Assembly: GCA_009103225.1 (NCBI GenBank)
Contig: RHPI01001116.1
Span: 160,285 to 224,284 of the forward strand
Source: Chlorokybus atmophyticus
Lineage: Eukaryota > Streptophyta > Chlorokybophyceae > Chlorokybales > Chlorokybaceae
DNA length: 64,000 nucleotides
Reading direction: 5' to 3'
Shown: one piece after another, positions 28,563 to 41,629 of the stretch
How the letters are laid out: each line of letters opens with the position of its first letter
How positions within the stretch are numbered: position 1 is the stretch's first letter
Notes under the pieces: model-generated
Databases searched by the model: none
What the model saw: only the letters and a program-made list of their open reading frames with translations
What the model was told of the DNA's origin: nothing
Program-made: the position numbers and the translations under genes

Positions 28563-29121
28563 TAATCCAATTATAGTGGCATTGAAACCTGATCGAAACA
28601 TGAAACTGATGCTTGACGTCTCTTGCATGGTGCGGGGAGACCGAGTGGGTGTGACGGTGCGGGCGAAAAAGGTCAAAGGGCGCAGTTATAGTAACCGGGA
28701 ATCACCCACTGGCATTGCAAATGCATGGCACTTGGGGTGGAGCTTAACACGTGATGCGCCTGTGCGCGTGGAACACAGTGGCGGTGCAAGTGTGCCCGCA
28801 GGCCTACCAACGATGGACGCGGGCACAACAGTGGCATAGAGTGCGAGAGGTCGGCGATGTGCGGCTGACGAATCATTGCTAGCAGGGTGCCTGCCTCCCT
28901 TTTTTTTATGTGTCTCCTTGTAGTCACGCACGGTGCGAGCCCTTTACCACCTCACCTAATGCACTTACTTTCTTCTGAAGGGCGGAGCAGCACCAGCTTG
29001 GGGTCACGAACTCCGTTTCATTGACGTGCCAGCATCTGCTGTCTGCCACCATGCATAGCCGCACACATCGCACAGAACCGTGGACGCACTAGTCATGCTA
29101 TGCGAGCGCGTGTGCCTCAGT

Positions 29122-29179
29122 AGTTGGAGGGCCGTGGGCCACAAGACCATCCGAGTCATGTGGCACAAGGCCCTTCAAC
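29122..29179. repeat. Imperfect inverted repeat
   Basis: AGTTGGAGGGCC at the left pairs with GGCCCTTCAACT at the right with one mismatch, and inner GCCACA pairs with TGTGGC. The overall size resembles a small-RNA precursor, but nothing further supports that. Confidence 0.65.
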
Positions 29180-30271
29180 TACACCTGGGGTTCATGCGGC
29201 CATGTTGGCAGCGGGTGGGCTGCACCTTGCATCGAGCGTAGCCAATAATCGAGCGGGGAGCAACAGTGCTAAGCTGGGCATTGCTGATGTCCATTACACT
29301 GCAACATAGCCCAAGGCCCTTTTCACAAGGAGGATGCGCTCGCATAAATGGCATACGAGCCGTTGTGTGTGTGCGTGCGCGCGTGTTGTATGATAGGGAG
29401 CGATTGACCCGGTGTGACATCGTTGTACATTTATATACGGTAGCGGGTTTTGTTACATGCTTATGTTACATAGCTGCGGTTGCTATCGACGCTATGGGGT
29501 TGTATCAGGTGCATTTGCTGCTGTCCTCTACTGCTTTGCTGCGATTGCATTCACTTGATTGTTCTAGCCTAGGCCCCCTTGCCCCTGGTGCTATTGCTAA
29601 TGTGTTGGTGAGAGACGGCTTGTGTTTGTGTGTGTGGCTTGTGCTTGTGTGTGTAAGCAAGCACTGCACACAACCTGCTACCTGGCCCCTACTTGTTACT
29701 TGGCCCCTACACGACTTCTGATTCATGCTTGTTGTGCCTAACCCACCGTGACTGTCAGCAAATTGAGCATGGCACCTCACCACTTTGTGAACATCCTTGT
29801 GACTTGTATGCGTTCAAGCATCGCATATGCTATATACTACTGCGTCTTCGCGCACGCGCACATGCACATGCGCTCATCGAGGTCTACTACACCTACCACT
29901 ATTGCTGCACATCAACATATATGTGAGCATGACTCGACCCCGTTGTGAGCATGTTCGCATATGTTCGTATGTTTGCATTACAATTGCATTACCTCCGCTG
30001 CTGCCTATCACAAACGTGCACATGCATAGGGTATGAGTCATATGCATGGTCCAGGTGAAATGTTTGTTGTTGGTATGCCTTGGTTGTTGGTGGGGTGTGC
30101 TTGTGTGGCATAGTGCACTCTGCGGCCATAAGCGCACGCGCAAACAGACTGTGGCATTTGTCAGTGCATGCACTCGCGTGCGCTTGTGTGCATGGCCCGT
30201 GCAGCATACTCCATCTAAAGCTTAACGCACACAGATGCACACGTGCACACAGTTCAGAGGGCAGCGGCGGC

Positions 30272-33200
30272 ATGCGCACCTTGTCAGGCGTGAAGCTCGC
30301 CGGCGAGGCGGGGCCGCGAGCGGCGTGCTACGGGCGACCAGCTGCCACGTGCCGCTCTGGCCTGGTTGAAGGTTGCCCGACCAGGCAGGCCAGGCGCTGG
30401 CCAGGCCACCGGCCTGGTCTTGTCCGGGCTTCACAGGGCAGGGTGGTCTGGCCACTAGGCCGGGTGGTGGCCCAGTGCATGGCCGAGGGGCGGCCGCTGA
30501 CGCCCGACAGCACAGCAGCTGTCGCTGCTGCCGAGGAGGAGGCCAGGCTGGCGGCGGCGATGGCGGAGGAGGCCGACCAGGGAGGAGGAGTTAGGCGAGC
30601 TGCGGCTGCATGGCGCCTGGCCGTCTTGCGCCGCCGCAGCCTGCTGACGTGCCTAAAGCAGGCCGTAGAGCAGGCCGTCAGGCAGTCCAGCTGGCTACCA
30701 GACCACACCAAAGCTGGCCTGCTGCTCATAGACTCTGAGCATCAACCCAGCATTGCAGGCAAGGCGTTGAATACATTATGCAACCGCGCCAGCATCAATC
30801 GCATGTGCCATCGTTAATGCTTGCAAAGGAACTCAAGTGCACGACCAAACACTACGTTGATGTTGTGTTCATGCCTGTGCAGAATTGCGTGCGTGCAACG
30901 GCCATCCACCGCAGCCGTACACGCAGCTCATAGCTCATGTCATTCAAGATTGGGCTCGCAAAGGCAGGTAGTAACTTACTGCTATTTGCGCACTGCTTGC
31001 ACTCTGTGTCAGTGCGAGTCATGCTTGCCAAGATTGTGTACAAGGCGATGCTGTGCATTTGTTCATGTGTGCATGCGCGTCCTTGTCTGTGCAACTGGGA
31101 ACGACACTCAGCACGCAACTGTGCGTGATCACACGTTGGCAGGTTTCCTCTTGAGCTGCAGCCTATGTGTGGTCTGGCTGAAGACAATGCTTGGCGCACT
31201 CTCGCTGATGGCAACTGGACACAAGCCGTGTGCAGCTGTGTCGCACAGCTCGAGCAGGTTTGCCATGCATTTGTTTACTGCCATGCCAAGAGACAAAGTT
31301 GAGAGCAAGTACATGTGAGAAGTGTACCTGCTTGCCACTGTGTGGGAAGCCTGCCTGTCAATGTGGGAGTGGCTGTCATGCATGGGACTGATACTCACAT
31401 TGGGCAGTTGCTGGCAGGCACAGCTCTGCGCATGAATGTGCAGGAGCCATACTTCTCCTTGCTCAGTGGTGAGCTGTTGCATTCATCAGTCCAGCACCTG
31501 ACCTTGCACGCCAACTAGCAAGGTGTTGCTATGTGTTTTTGCGTACTGATTGCCACATCTGCAGACGGCAGCAAGAGCGTGGAGGGCAGGTGCGCAGCTT
31601 CACCCTACCGCAGGTGAGGATGAAGAGGAATGCTTTGCTGTTCAGTCAGCTTATGGTGAGCCCATCAAAGCCGGGCGCATTACTGCTGAGCCTTGCGCAA
31701 TTTGCTTGCAAGGCTACTGTTTGAGTGCTGGTTTTATGCGTGACTTACTGGTAACCATATAGCGGTGTCACACTTGTATAATGAGCAGTGGTTGCCTAAC
31801 GGTCCTGTCGTGTGTACAGTTTGGCCACTGGAGACCAGTTGCTGGTGAACAACAGCCTGATGCTGCACATTCAGGTGGGCATAGCGATTTCTCGTTACAG
31901 AGTGGTGGAGATGTTGTTGAGTGATTGCGCTGCTGCCTGCAGCTTCACAAGCAATCGATCGCTCATTCATGAATGGACATGTTGTTCACCCAATGATATG
32001 TGCACGACTCTCCAGGCTGTGAAGTTGTACAAGTCTTTCCATGACATGCTGCAAGCAGAAGGCTTAACTCGTGTCTTGCCAGGCGTGCAAAGCATTGAGG
32101 AAGGCAAGTGCCTGGCATGCGTTGCCAATGCTTGTTGTGTATTGAAGCATGTGTACTAAAGCATGCATATGCATTGCTCCATCATCTGTTCAGGTGTTGC
32201 TGTATACCGCAAGTTCTATGATGAGGCCATTGAAGCCTCGTGGGGGGTGGCTGCCATTCATGTGGCGCCTGCAGAGTCCAGCAAACAGCCCTTCTGTATA
32301 GTGGACACCCTTTTGCAGGTAGACTTTGTACGGCCGCGTAACTTGGGAAGAGGGCAAGAGGGCAAGAGGTGGGAGCTTGTCTTGTGCACATACCAAGTGT
32401 TAATAAGCAGGAGCTGGGGATGTTAGGTATACGGGCAGTGATGCGACAGCGGCACACCATGGGCACCGTTATGCACTGCTCGCCACCGCCTCGTGCAGTG
32501 CTCCTAGCATCTTTCAATCAGGTACTGGTCGAAGCGAACGAGGCTTCTGCTTGTGTGCGCATATGCACATCGTGGTCCAGTAGGTGGCATTGTCGGCAAT
32601 TAGTGTCAGAATTGTGCAATTTTGCCGTGAAAGCGCTGGAGGTGCATTTCAAACGTATGCGTGCATGGTGGCAACACGGCTTTGACATTGCAGATTGTGG
32701 TTTTGTGTGTGGTTGAATTGTGTACAATGCTGCTTGAGGTTGCTGTTTTTGTCTTCTTCAGCTTCGTTCTAAAGGTAGAATATACTTGATGTGCGTGAAC
32801 ACCACCTGGCAGCTGGTGACAGGTTAGGCAGTGTCTGAAACGGTCTTGCGCCAGACAACAATTCATCCACTGGGCTAGTCCCATACCTCATGCATGTGCT
32901 TTTCGCTTTTGACTGCAGTCAGTTGGTCAGGCACTTTGGTCTCTTCTATCATCCCATGCGCCGCATATCAACTTGTCCACTGCATTCGCGAGCAGGTGCA
33001 TCACCCGCCCAACAAGCTGACAGTTGGGGCCAAGGCATGGACAAAGCACACGCACCGCAGCTCCGACCAATGGTGGGGAGTCTCCACAGGCACAGGTACG
33101 GACAGGGTTGTCCTGTTGAAACGGTAGATTGTGCTGCTAATGGGTTATGCCCGCCTGCTCAACTTCAAAGCTGCTTAAGTGTTGAGCTTGGCTCTCGTGC

Positions 33201-33531
33201 AGACTTGGAGAAAAATGCGCGCGCTAAGGCTGTCGTGTTAAATCTCGTTGACAATGCCGTCTGGATGAACACGCACTTGCTGCCGCATGATGTAGAGGTG
33301 TATGAAGTGCGTGTAACTGAGGGATATGGTGCAAGATGGAGTGCCGACGGCAATGAGGTATCCTGACTTTGCATATTCATTGGTGACTTCTGAGAATGGA
33401 TGGATCGCGTTCAAGGCTTGCTCAATTGCCTGGACAAGTGCCGTTAATTGACGACCAATTGTTTGTCTTAGTTTCGCGGGTTTCTTGAGCCACAAATGCC
33501 TGATGGGCATGCTATTGGTTGGCGGCATTGA
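30272..33531 (+). CDS. Conserved protein of unknown function (plant/algal type)
   Basis: Multi-exon gene. The first exon, from ATG 30272, is GC-rich and Ala/Arg-rich (MRTLSGVKLAGEAGPRAACYG...), with an alpha-helical stretch AAVAAAEEEARLAAAMAEEA; it may be an organelle presequence. Later exons read PPPQPYTQLIAHVIQDWARK, FPLELQPMCGLAEDNAWRTL, NVGVAVMHGTDTHIGQLLAG, VAVYRKFYDEAIEASWGVAA and QVHHPPNKLTVGAKAWTKHT. The C-terminal block is the most diagnostic: AVWMNTHLLPHDVEVYEVRV, EGYGARWSADG, then a last exon FRGFLEPQMPDGHAIGWRH and stop at 33531. I recall this C-terminal block from uncharacterised plant proteins and know no assigned activity. Several middle junctions (about 31500-32300) are uncertain. 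Confidence 0.65.
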
Positions 33532-34814
33532 TGCAAGGTCAAGGTTTCAGCTATGATATGGAGCCGACACGCTAAGTTATCAGTTCAATAAGTCGTGTTG
33601 TTATTGCAATGTTGCAAGGTGTTCAATAGCTGACATGCTAGGATTTGCGGGCTTCTTGAACCGTAACAAACTAAAATTCCATTTATGCTAGCAGCCAACT
33701 ATCTAGAATAACGTAGTGTCAGCAATGTTTTGACAATTTCGTCTATTGAAATGTATCATTACAAGGAGTTGAGGATTGCGCTGGAGGCAAAGGTAGTCTT
33801 TAATTGGACACAGCGGTTATAATTGATGTTTGTAAGGCCTCCGCCAACTTGACACGTTTACATACACTGTCGCTATAGTGTCATTATAGTGTACAAAGTA
33901 TGCAATGCTGTGCATGTGCACATGCATTCATGCACAATCATAGTCGGCATGCAAGCAATCACAGCCATGATATCACCAACGGGCTACCTACTTCTTTGCT
34001 ACAGCCTCAACCCGTTAGACATGCATGTTAGCAATGATTATCACCTGCACATTGCCGTTGGTGTTAATGCCAACATTACCACCACATGATGTCAAGGCGA
34101 GCAGCGAACTCCCCTTGCCGCCTATCTCCACCCCTCTACCACCGCCATCTCTTCCGTCAACACCACCGTCGCTGCCGACTGTCCATTTGCGGTCTTTGGT
34201 CCTGCAGTCTTTAGGGTTTTATTAGTCCATACCACATGCATGCATGCTGACGTCATGCACTCCCTGCACGGCTGCGGCCATGTGTATGAGTATATTGAGG
34301 AGGTGCTGCTAACCGCTATGAAGATCATAAACGTTGTTGCAGCATTTAAATGTGGAAGTGTTACTTGCGCAATGGCATCGATGTCATCGCAATGTAAGAC
34401 ATATGACAACATACTGTTATGAGGCATTAAGAACTCCACATCCGGCAGTGAGCAATGGAGTAATGAATATAGAATATGATTGTGACTGATTTGAATATGT
34501 TATCAGCTGCTTTTGAATGTCCGTAATACACAGGTGCTGTTGCCAACACTTAGCATGTATGCGGCGTACCTGCTAAGTGGTTGAGGGCCTGAGGCAACCC
34601 ATTGCATGTGCCATGTTTGTTATTGCTGCTATTTTTCTGTCGGTCGCTATCGCTGCCTTGATGTACGCTGTGCTCGTTGTGCATTTTATCATTAAATATA
34701 ATAAATTGACATATTACACTAACGTTGTGGTTTGGTCTATAAATGCCAGGATACTGTCAATACGATAAAAACCGCAAAGTGTTCAACATCTATACATGAA
34801 CATCTCAGCTTTTA

Positions 34815-34853
34815 ATACTCTGTGCACATGCTCGTAATGCATGTGCAAAGAGT
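34815..34853. repeat. Imperfect hairpin
   Basis: The left arm TACTCTGTGCACATGC and the right arm GCATGTGCAAAGAGTA pair with one mismatch around a 7-nt loop, in intergenic DNA. Confidence 0.75.
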
Positions 34854-35561
34854 AATTCGTATACCTCGTCAACACTTTAACGAGAGGCAATCGTGGGTCT
34901 TTAATGAAGTAAGGGGGTGCACGTGTTTTGGACCGATTCGCACTTACTAACCGACTACCTCGGTGTCTTAACGGCGATAAGTTAACGCGGTTAGCTCCAC
35001 TGACTTTGCGGCACTCCAACCGCCGAGCCCGGTCGCAGTCACTCATCACCTGATCAACTGGCACGTGACACATCGCGATGCCTTTGCTGCCGGCATAGCC
35101 GTGCTGCGGACCTGTCTTCGAACGTTCACTCAGCACGATCCCCTACAATGCACCCCTAAGCTTGCAGGCGGCCGTGATGATGGGCTTGGTTCAGTGCCGT
35201 TACATGGCCGCGCTACCCACGGCAATAGCCCGTTGGCACACTTGTTGAGTCCACCGTAAGTGTTAAGTTGTCGACAGTGCTAAGTTGACGCTTGGTGTGC
35301 ACCATGGAAGTTTCCAATACCATGACTCATAGTCCATGAGTTATGACGCTTGTGACTTCACCAATACTCCTCTGTGCAAGGCGGGGGCGGCAGTACACGG
35401 TGGTATCACAATGCATGGGAGAATTCACACTTATGCAGCCTATCATGGGAGATGACATCCGAGTTACCGTTGTACAATGGCAGTCCGCTGACAGTAGAAG
35501 TCCAGGAGTGAAGAAGTCAAGCACATTGTGAAACATCTCTGAAGCCAGCCTTCCTGTAGGC

Positions 35562-35584
35562 TCGCGCTCCAGTCTGGAGCGCGA
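35562..35584. repeat. Perfect 11-bp inverted repeat
   Basis: TCGCGCTCCAG and CTGGAGCGCGA are separated by a single T, in an intergenic interval. Confidence 0.88.
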
Positions 35585-36670
35585 ATGGGCGATTGCCATG
35601 CGTCATCAAGTGAATCCGCGTCTTTTCGGCCTCGAAAGCCCCCCGCCTCATGCGTTTCACATTGCATTGGCGCGGCCTCATGATGTCAGGGTCAGCCGCG
35701 CATGCCAGGTGACTCTTTATCAGAATACGCGGAGTCTGCCCGCGGCTAGGTTAAAGCGACGTTACAGAGCGAGGCGCGGCTGCGCAATGCCGTTACGGTA
35801 TGCGATTCTAACCCCATTGCCATGTGCGTGTTAATTGGAGCCTCTTCAGGACCCATATCCCTTCCGTATCGGGACCAGTAATCTACATATCAAACAGCCA
35901 GCAGGCTGTTGGCAACAGCATCTGGTAAATAGCCAGAGTAGCACCAGGTTGGTCCTGGGATCAGGCTTTTGTCCGTTTGTCTGACGGGGGAGTCTAGTCA
36001 GCTTGACGCGTTGTCCTCGTCTCGTGGCACAGCCCTGAAGTTAACGGCGGTTGGCGTCAGAGACGCAATCACACAGGTTAAGCAAAACCACGCGTTACCC
36101 GTATCCAACGTACATGTGCTCACCAAAGTGCCGACAAAAAGCAGGCAAGCTGTAGCAGCAGTGGCGGCGGAGGCAGCGGGCAAGGCGGCTGTGGTGGTAC
36201 AACACCACTGGTGCTTCTACGCCGCCTTTGCAGAGCATAGCACAAGGGAGGTGTAGACGGTCTGTTGAACTTGAAGCCTGCATTGGCCAACAGCTTCATT
36301 GCCGCAGCCTACTTGCGCTCAGACGCTGCTTTGCGGTGCACGCTCCAGTTGGTAAGACAAGATATGCCTGTTTAGCTTGTGGTGGAACAATGGGTATGGC
36401 TGGTTGGGTTTGCAACGGTCCTGTTGCTAGGCAGGAATGCCATGACATACATTGAGTGCCCGTGCCGCCCGCAGTTGGGCAGTGTCTTTACTTGACTCAA
36501 CGAGCACCGCATTGCACTTGCGCATGTACTACTGGAGGTGATTTGAGCCCTATCATAAGTCACACTGTCGCATGTCGGCATGTTGACTGTGACGGTTCTG
36601 CGCTGGCATGCTGAGGCTGTCATTTCATACAGCAGGCACGTCACAGCAAGGTTGACGTCCGGTCGGCAAT

Positions 36671-38758
36671 ATGGAGGCGTCTCTCGTGACGCTCGGGGTG
36701 GTGTTGCTGCTGAGCCTGGTTGCGAGCGTGAATGCGAGGGGGACGTACCCCACTGTGTCCTGCCCCTGCTGCAGCAGCTCGCTGCCGGCAAACTGCCCCG
36801 TTTCCATCTCTTCTCCCCAGTCGCTGCTGCAGCGCGACTGGATCCCCTTCAGCGCCATCAAGAATCCCAACCAGCTGTATGGCTGGCACTGGACTCAGGT
36901 AACGGATGTGTCCTGTGTCCAATCTGGGAGGTAGTTGCGATCATGTGTTTGTCTTGCTTGCAGTCTAGCTTACTTGCTGGCATGCACGACTGCATGACTT
37001 TTTAGCTTAGCTGGTTGCAGGTGTAATGTTCTGCCTCCATACTACAGTTGGCTCTACTCACTTAACTACTTATACAGAGTGAAGCTATTCTTGTCATTCG
37101 CAACCCACGGAGAACTGCTGCTGTGGTCCAGAATGCGTACCCTCAGTTTCCCTGGCAATTTGTGAGCATTCCCAAGTTTCCAATTACGGTGAGCGATCGA
37201 TTCAGTCGTGCTCACTTCTTGTGGGAGATCTTGACTTATTACTGCTTTGTACACTGCTCCATGCTATACCAGTTGTGCATTGGTTGGCTGCTCGTTGCTC
37301 ACTGCGCTGTTGTTGTGCAGCTGCAACCGGGGAAAAGTTTGTCAATAAAAGTGCACTACACTGCCAGCTACTTCCAGGCTGATCGTGGGACGCCCAACCC
37401 TCGTGTTGGCTTGGACTTTGGTGCGCACTTCGGCTGCTATGCATGTCATCAGCGATTGACACATGTGCAAGTTGTACGGTGTTTGTAACCAACATGCACA
37501 CTCTGTCAGGCGCCATCCGAGTGACTGTCAAGGGCGCTCCGACGAATGTCATTGGCCTGGGTGGCGTGTGGCAGCTGCAAGCTGAGAAGGCTGGTTATGA
37601 CGGAAAGTTCGACTACTCAGAGCCCACAGTGTTCATGATCACTGCTGCTGCTGGGTTTAAGACAGTCATTGGTTACAAAGGCCAGCCCCTCAGTGACCTA
37701 GGTACATGGGATGAACTCAGCAGTGCACTTACATGTTGCCCAAAATGCTGCATTGAGCTACGCTTCTGCACTTGGTGCAAGTCTATGTTGCTCATACAGA
37801 TTGCTTGCTTTGTGCGCAGGTGGTCCGAGCAACGGGTACAGTGGAGCTGTTTACTCCGGGGAGGAAGTGCGCAATGAGTACTGGCAGCCAGCTGACAAGT
37901 CCAAGCCTGTGACTGTCATGAAGATGGCCGAGTTCCGCCATGGCACCGATGAGCTGGTAAGTGCTGATGCTGATACTGTATTGCATCTTGTGCAGTCTGC
38001 TTTCTTTTTTCTTGGGGAGGTGGGAGGTGGGGGGTAAAATGAAGGCAGTATGCTTCTGGCATGGCTACAGCTTGTTTTGCCAGCAACCACTTTGCCTTGG
38101 GTAGTTGCATAGTGGCAAGAACCATGTGCCCTTGGTTGATTGATCCGCAAGTGAACCAAATTGTGGTCCGTCCTCGCTTTATGAACATGCACATTACTGC
38201 AGGCGCCTTTGAACTACTTTTACAAGTCGAACATCTACTGGTGGTACAAGCTGTGGGACACGACACGACTGACGGACAGCGCAACATTTTGCCCGCACTT
38301 GCCAGACAACAAGCCTGCAGTTGCCCAGTTCAAACCCACCGAGGCGTTCACCTGGAATGTGCGTGATGTCTCGTCATGATATGTGTCATGTCCACCATGC
38401 TGTCTTGCACGCATGCGTGCAGCGTGTCATTGACACACAACGTGTCATGCAGCTTGCGTACACCTCTGGCGATCATACGCTGAACCCGCAAGACTTCCGC
38501 TGCACCACACCCGGCAACTGCGGCCACAACATTCGCTGCTGGCCTCTGCGCAATTACCGCGGCGCTCTTATTTCCAACGCTTATGAGTGCATGATGGACT
38601 ACTTGGTCGGCAACTATGGTAAGCGCCTGTCATCACTAGCATCAAGGCTTTGTTCATCAGCACAGAGCGGTCATAACCACATTGTGTCTTGACTTCCGTT
38701 TTGTCGTGCAGATTTCAACGATCACATGTTTTTAGTCACCAATGTCAAGCCCGCCTAA
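36671..38758 (+). CDS. Secreted protein of unknown function
   Basis: Eight or nine exons start at ATG 36671 with a clear signal peptide (MEASLVTLGVVLLLSLVASVNA). The mature protein begins with a Cys-rich stretch (TVSCPCCSSSLPANCP). Later exons read NPNQLYGWHWTQ, SEAILVIRNPRRTAAVVQNA, LQPGKSLSIKVHYTASYFQA, GAIRVTVKGAPTNVIGLGGV, YWQPADKSKPVTVMKMAEFR, YKSNIYWWYKLWDTTRLTD, DFRCTTPGNCGHNIRCWPLR and a final short exon ending MFLVTNVKPA. The second to fourth exons alternate hydrophobic and polar residues like beta-strands. About 10 Cys residues and the leader fit an extracellular or secretory-pathway protein. I do not recognise the family. TGTAA lies 56 nt past the stop. Confidence 0.7.
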
Positions 38759-38813
38759 TGGCTGTTAGTACCTCTCATGCTCAGCCTCATGGCCTCCACA
38801 TAAAGCCCGCCTG

Positions 38814-38818
38814 TGTAA
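38814..38818 (+). terminator. TGTAA polyadenylation signal of the secreted-protein gene
   Basis: The pentamer TGTAA lies 56 nt downstream of the stop codon at 38758, a usual position for the green-algal signal. A second copy follows near 38875. Confidence 0.5.
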
Positions 38819-38829
38819 TGCAAACCAAG

Positions 38830-40117
38830 CTTGCGGATGCCTCCATTAGAGCTGTGTCTAGTGTTGTGTGTTTTGTAACTGAATAGCTGTCTACCGGTTG
38901 TAGAGAAACGCACCCCCGTGTGTGGTGCGAAGAGGTTTTGTAAAGACTCTTCGGTCGGCTTAGCTTTAGTTTGTGCTCTACTGCCGGCGCTGTACATGCG
39001 CCTTAAAGTATGAGCCTTTGTCTTAATTGTGAGCGTCCCTTTTGCATTCAGCAATGTAAAACCACACACTTTTGCAACAATTTGCCACCACCAACGCTAC
39101 GAACACGACCAGGACCAGAGTTGAGTTGCATGCCATGCGTATCCTACTGCTGTGTTATTGTTCTTGTGGTCGTTAGTCAGTGCCACCCTGCTGCCGCTGC
39201 TTGCATTCAGTTGCATTAGGCGTCTAGCCAGCCCTCTGATGTACAAAGTGATACATTATGTTCCCTGATGGCTTGGTTTTGGTGTGCAAACGCATCCGCA
39301 TGATTGTGCATGTGTGGCACAGCTTGGATGTGTTCAATGGAAGTGTTGGTCTCGTGTGTGATGCTTGTGCAAATGACCCCGATTGCTATATCATATGCTT
39401 ATCAGATGAATGCACTCTACTCACCGCATTCACTTGCCACTATGATCCATTCGCCCATGGATCGGTTTCAACTTGTAAAGCTGCTGCTTGATAGGCTATG
39501 CTACAGCTACTGTCGAACATCAAGTTCACACCATTGGACTCACTTAACTGCAGAGTGTGCAACTATGTCGGGTTGGGTTGTCACAGAATTCACACATTGC
39601 TTGTACTGCCACATCTACAACAATCTGCCCCCCCCCCCNCCAGCCAATTGCAGCCTGCCTGCAGTGCAGCAGCCCAGCCGCCCCCACCGCCTCCTGCCCT
39701 CCCCCCCTTTCTGTTAATCATTATTCGCATAACAGACTACCACAGCATGATTCATCCTGCTAGCGATCTGCCTCTTGCATACGCGCACACTGTCGTTCAG
39801 ACACACGTTGCATTTGTCATGTGTGTCTGAATGTCAAGAAAGTTTACAGCTTCTCATGCTTCGTATTTGTCGTTGCTGTTGCTTTGATAGCATCTCAAAA
39901 CAACGCATACCTCAGATCTGTTGTGCCACGCTTACAAACCGCACTGTGCAAAGCATGGCACGGTAAATACTAGTGAACATGCACGCGTGTGCCTTGCCGA
40001 GTGCGCTTGCAACCACCACTTCTCAAGTCCTTTATTGTGCCACGAATGCGCAGCTTCCAATGTATCAACACAGCACCATCTCTACCATTTCACCCCTACC
40101 ATTTGACCCGTCCAGCA
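38830..40117. other. Intergenic region with poly(C)/N
   Basis: This spacer lies between the secreted-protein gene and the 3' end of the DUF309 gene. It contains a poly(C) run with one N (39628-39641). Minus-strand TGTAA near 39933-39937 could serve the DUF309 gene. No exon signature is seen. Confidence 0.5.
39628..39641 (+). repeat. Poly(C) run containing an N
   Basis: A cytosine run interrupted by one undetermined base lies in intergenic DNA. It is one of the recurring C tracts. Confidence 0.9.
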
Positions 40118-41629
40118 TCACCACATGTCGAGGTCGGCAGCGCGGGCCTGCAGCAGTGGCACGGTGACGCTCACAGCGCCGTTGCTCGATGCAGCCTCCA
40201 CCTCATCTTCAAAGCCTTTCGAGGAGAAACGGATGACCCTCTCAACGCCTTCTCCCGCCAACCCAACAGCGTACAACCGCTGCCCACGCCCAAAGTTACC
40301 CAACAGGTTGTATGACTCCTCGTCGCTGTTCATCGTGATGCATACGTCGTCCGTGCAAGCGGCATACTCCAGCTGCAGAAGCACGTAGTCACACATAAGT
40401 TAACCACGCCAATGTAAATACACACATGCACAACCACACACACGACTGGCATACGCATTGTGCGTGTCGGTGCAATCTTCCTATCCTCTCTACACACGCG
40501 CGCACACGCGCGCTAGCGTGCGCGCTGAGTTGAGTCTTTGATTAGGTGTGCACAAGTACACACCTATTCAAAACCTCATGGGTTAAAAATCCTCCACTTG
40601 CCTGAGTGTTGTAAACAAACTGGAGCACTCCTTGCACGCCCTCAACAAACGGGTAAAGCGTGTGTTCGTCGTCGAGCCGCAGCCGCTGCAGCTTGCGCAC
40701 GCCCTCGCCCAGCTCCAGCATCGCCCCGCGGTGGTTGTCCGCCGACAGATGATGCAGCCCCACAGCACACTACACGAGACCACCAATCATTGTGTGCATG
40801 TGTGTGTCTGTGTGCAGATTGTGCTTGTATGTGTGTACATGTGATGGAGACAGGTTGTAGTCCTTACCTGTAGGATTCCGTGCAGGATGTTGCGCTGCGG
40901 TTCTTGCGAGCGATGCCAAAGTTCTTCGAGCACGTCATGGCATCTGCAAAAATAGGGCGTTGGTTTGAGCTTGCATACAGCCCAGCTATGCAAGGAAAGG
41001 GGCATGACAGTAGATACAAAAACTCTGCAAGCTGAGATACATGACAACGGTGGCGAGTGAACATACTTGTAGTATTCGCCGGAGTTGAACAGCTCCACGC
41101 CATACTCAAACGTTACTGGCTCCTCATCCTCCTCTTTGCTGTCTGCAACTGTCAACTCCCTGCTTCAACATATCGGTCACGCAACTATGTGCTCGCACAG
41201 GCACAGGCACAGGCACAAGCATGCATGCAGCTGCTGCATGATCAGGTGCGTTTGACGACATGACGTTGCTGCTCATCAACGCACGCACACCACGCAATAG
41301 ATTGCTTCGGCCATGCACAAGGCATAAACCGTAAACTGGTTGTCTCCACAGAAACCACTCGACAAACCACGCATAAGCAAGACACAAAGCAGCATGCAAG
41401 AAGCACAAACTCACCTGTCGCCGTAATCCCTCCAGCTGGCGCGGCATGTGCGGTCAAACCTCAGGCGCTGCGGTCGAGCTCGCAACTCAGGCGAGCGGAA
41501 TACGCCGCGCGGCGGAGCTGGACGCCGCAGCTGGCAAGAGAAGGAGGAAGAGGAGGAGGAGGAAGCAGAGGCAGCGGTGGAGGCGGCGGAAGCGGCGCTC
41601 CACGCAGCAAGCACACTGCAAGCAGCCAT
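40118..41629 (-). CDS. Plastid-type DUF309 family protein
   Basis: Five exons. Exon 1, from ATG 41629, encodes MAACSVLAAWSAASAASTAA followed by Ser- and Arg-rich sequence (LRARPQRLRF), a strong chloroplast transit peptide candidate. Exons 2-4 hold the DUF309 core: FEYGVELFNSGEYYK, CHDVLEELWHRS, RNILHGILQ, CAVGLHHLSADNHRGAMLEL. The His-Asp and Glu/Trp pattern of HDxLExLW is the family hallmark. The family is found in cyanobacteria and plastids and is of unknown activity. Exon 5 (ending at 40118) encodes a C-terminal extension LEYAACTDDVCITMNSDEES followed by GNFGRGQRLYAVG, which I do not recognise. The intron after exon 1 contains a CATGCAGC/GCTGCATG palindrome at 41224-41240. The gene is divergent from the DNAJC9-like gene. 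Confidence 0.82.

Larger units (their letters stand above)
27895..30271. other. Gene-poor intergenic region
   Basis: About 2.4 kb without an exon I can support. It contains a foldback element at 28402-28562, a hairpin at 29122-29179, and TG/CA-rich patches near 29340-29400 and 29600-29660. The leader of the next gene occupies its right end. Confidence 0.5.
33532..36670. other. Gene-poor interval
   Basis: About 3.1 kb. 33540-34830 is AT-rich. Reading frames near 35330-35600 and 35970-36460 have no recognisable signature. Hairpins lie at 34815-34853 and 35562-35584. I see no supported gene. Confidence 0.45.

Noticed and set aside
35327-35599. Minus-strand frame with FHNVLDFFTPGLLLSA
   Set aside because: It briefly looked like a retroelement fragment, but no domain could be confirmed and the plus strand is equally open.
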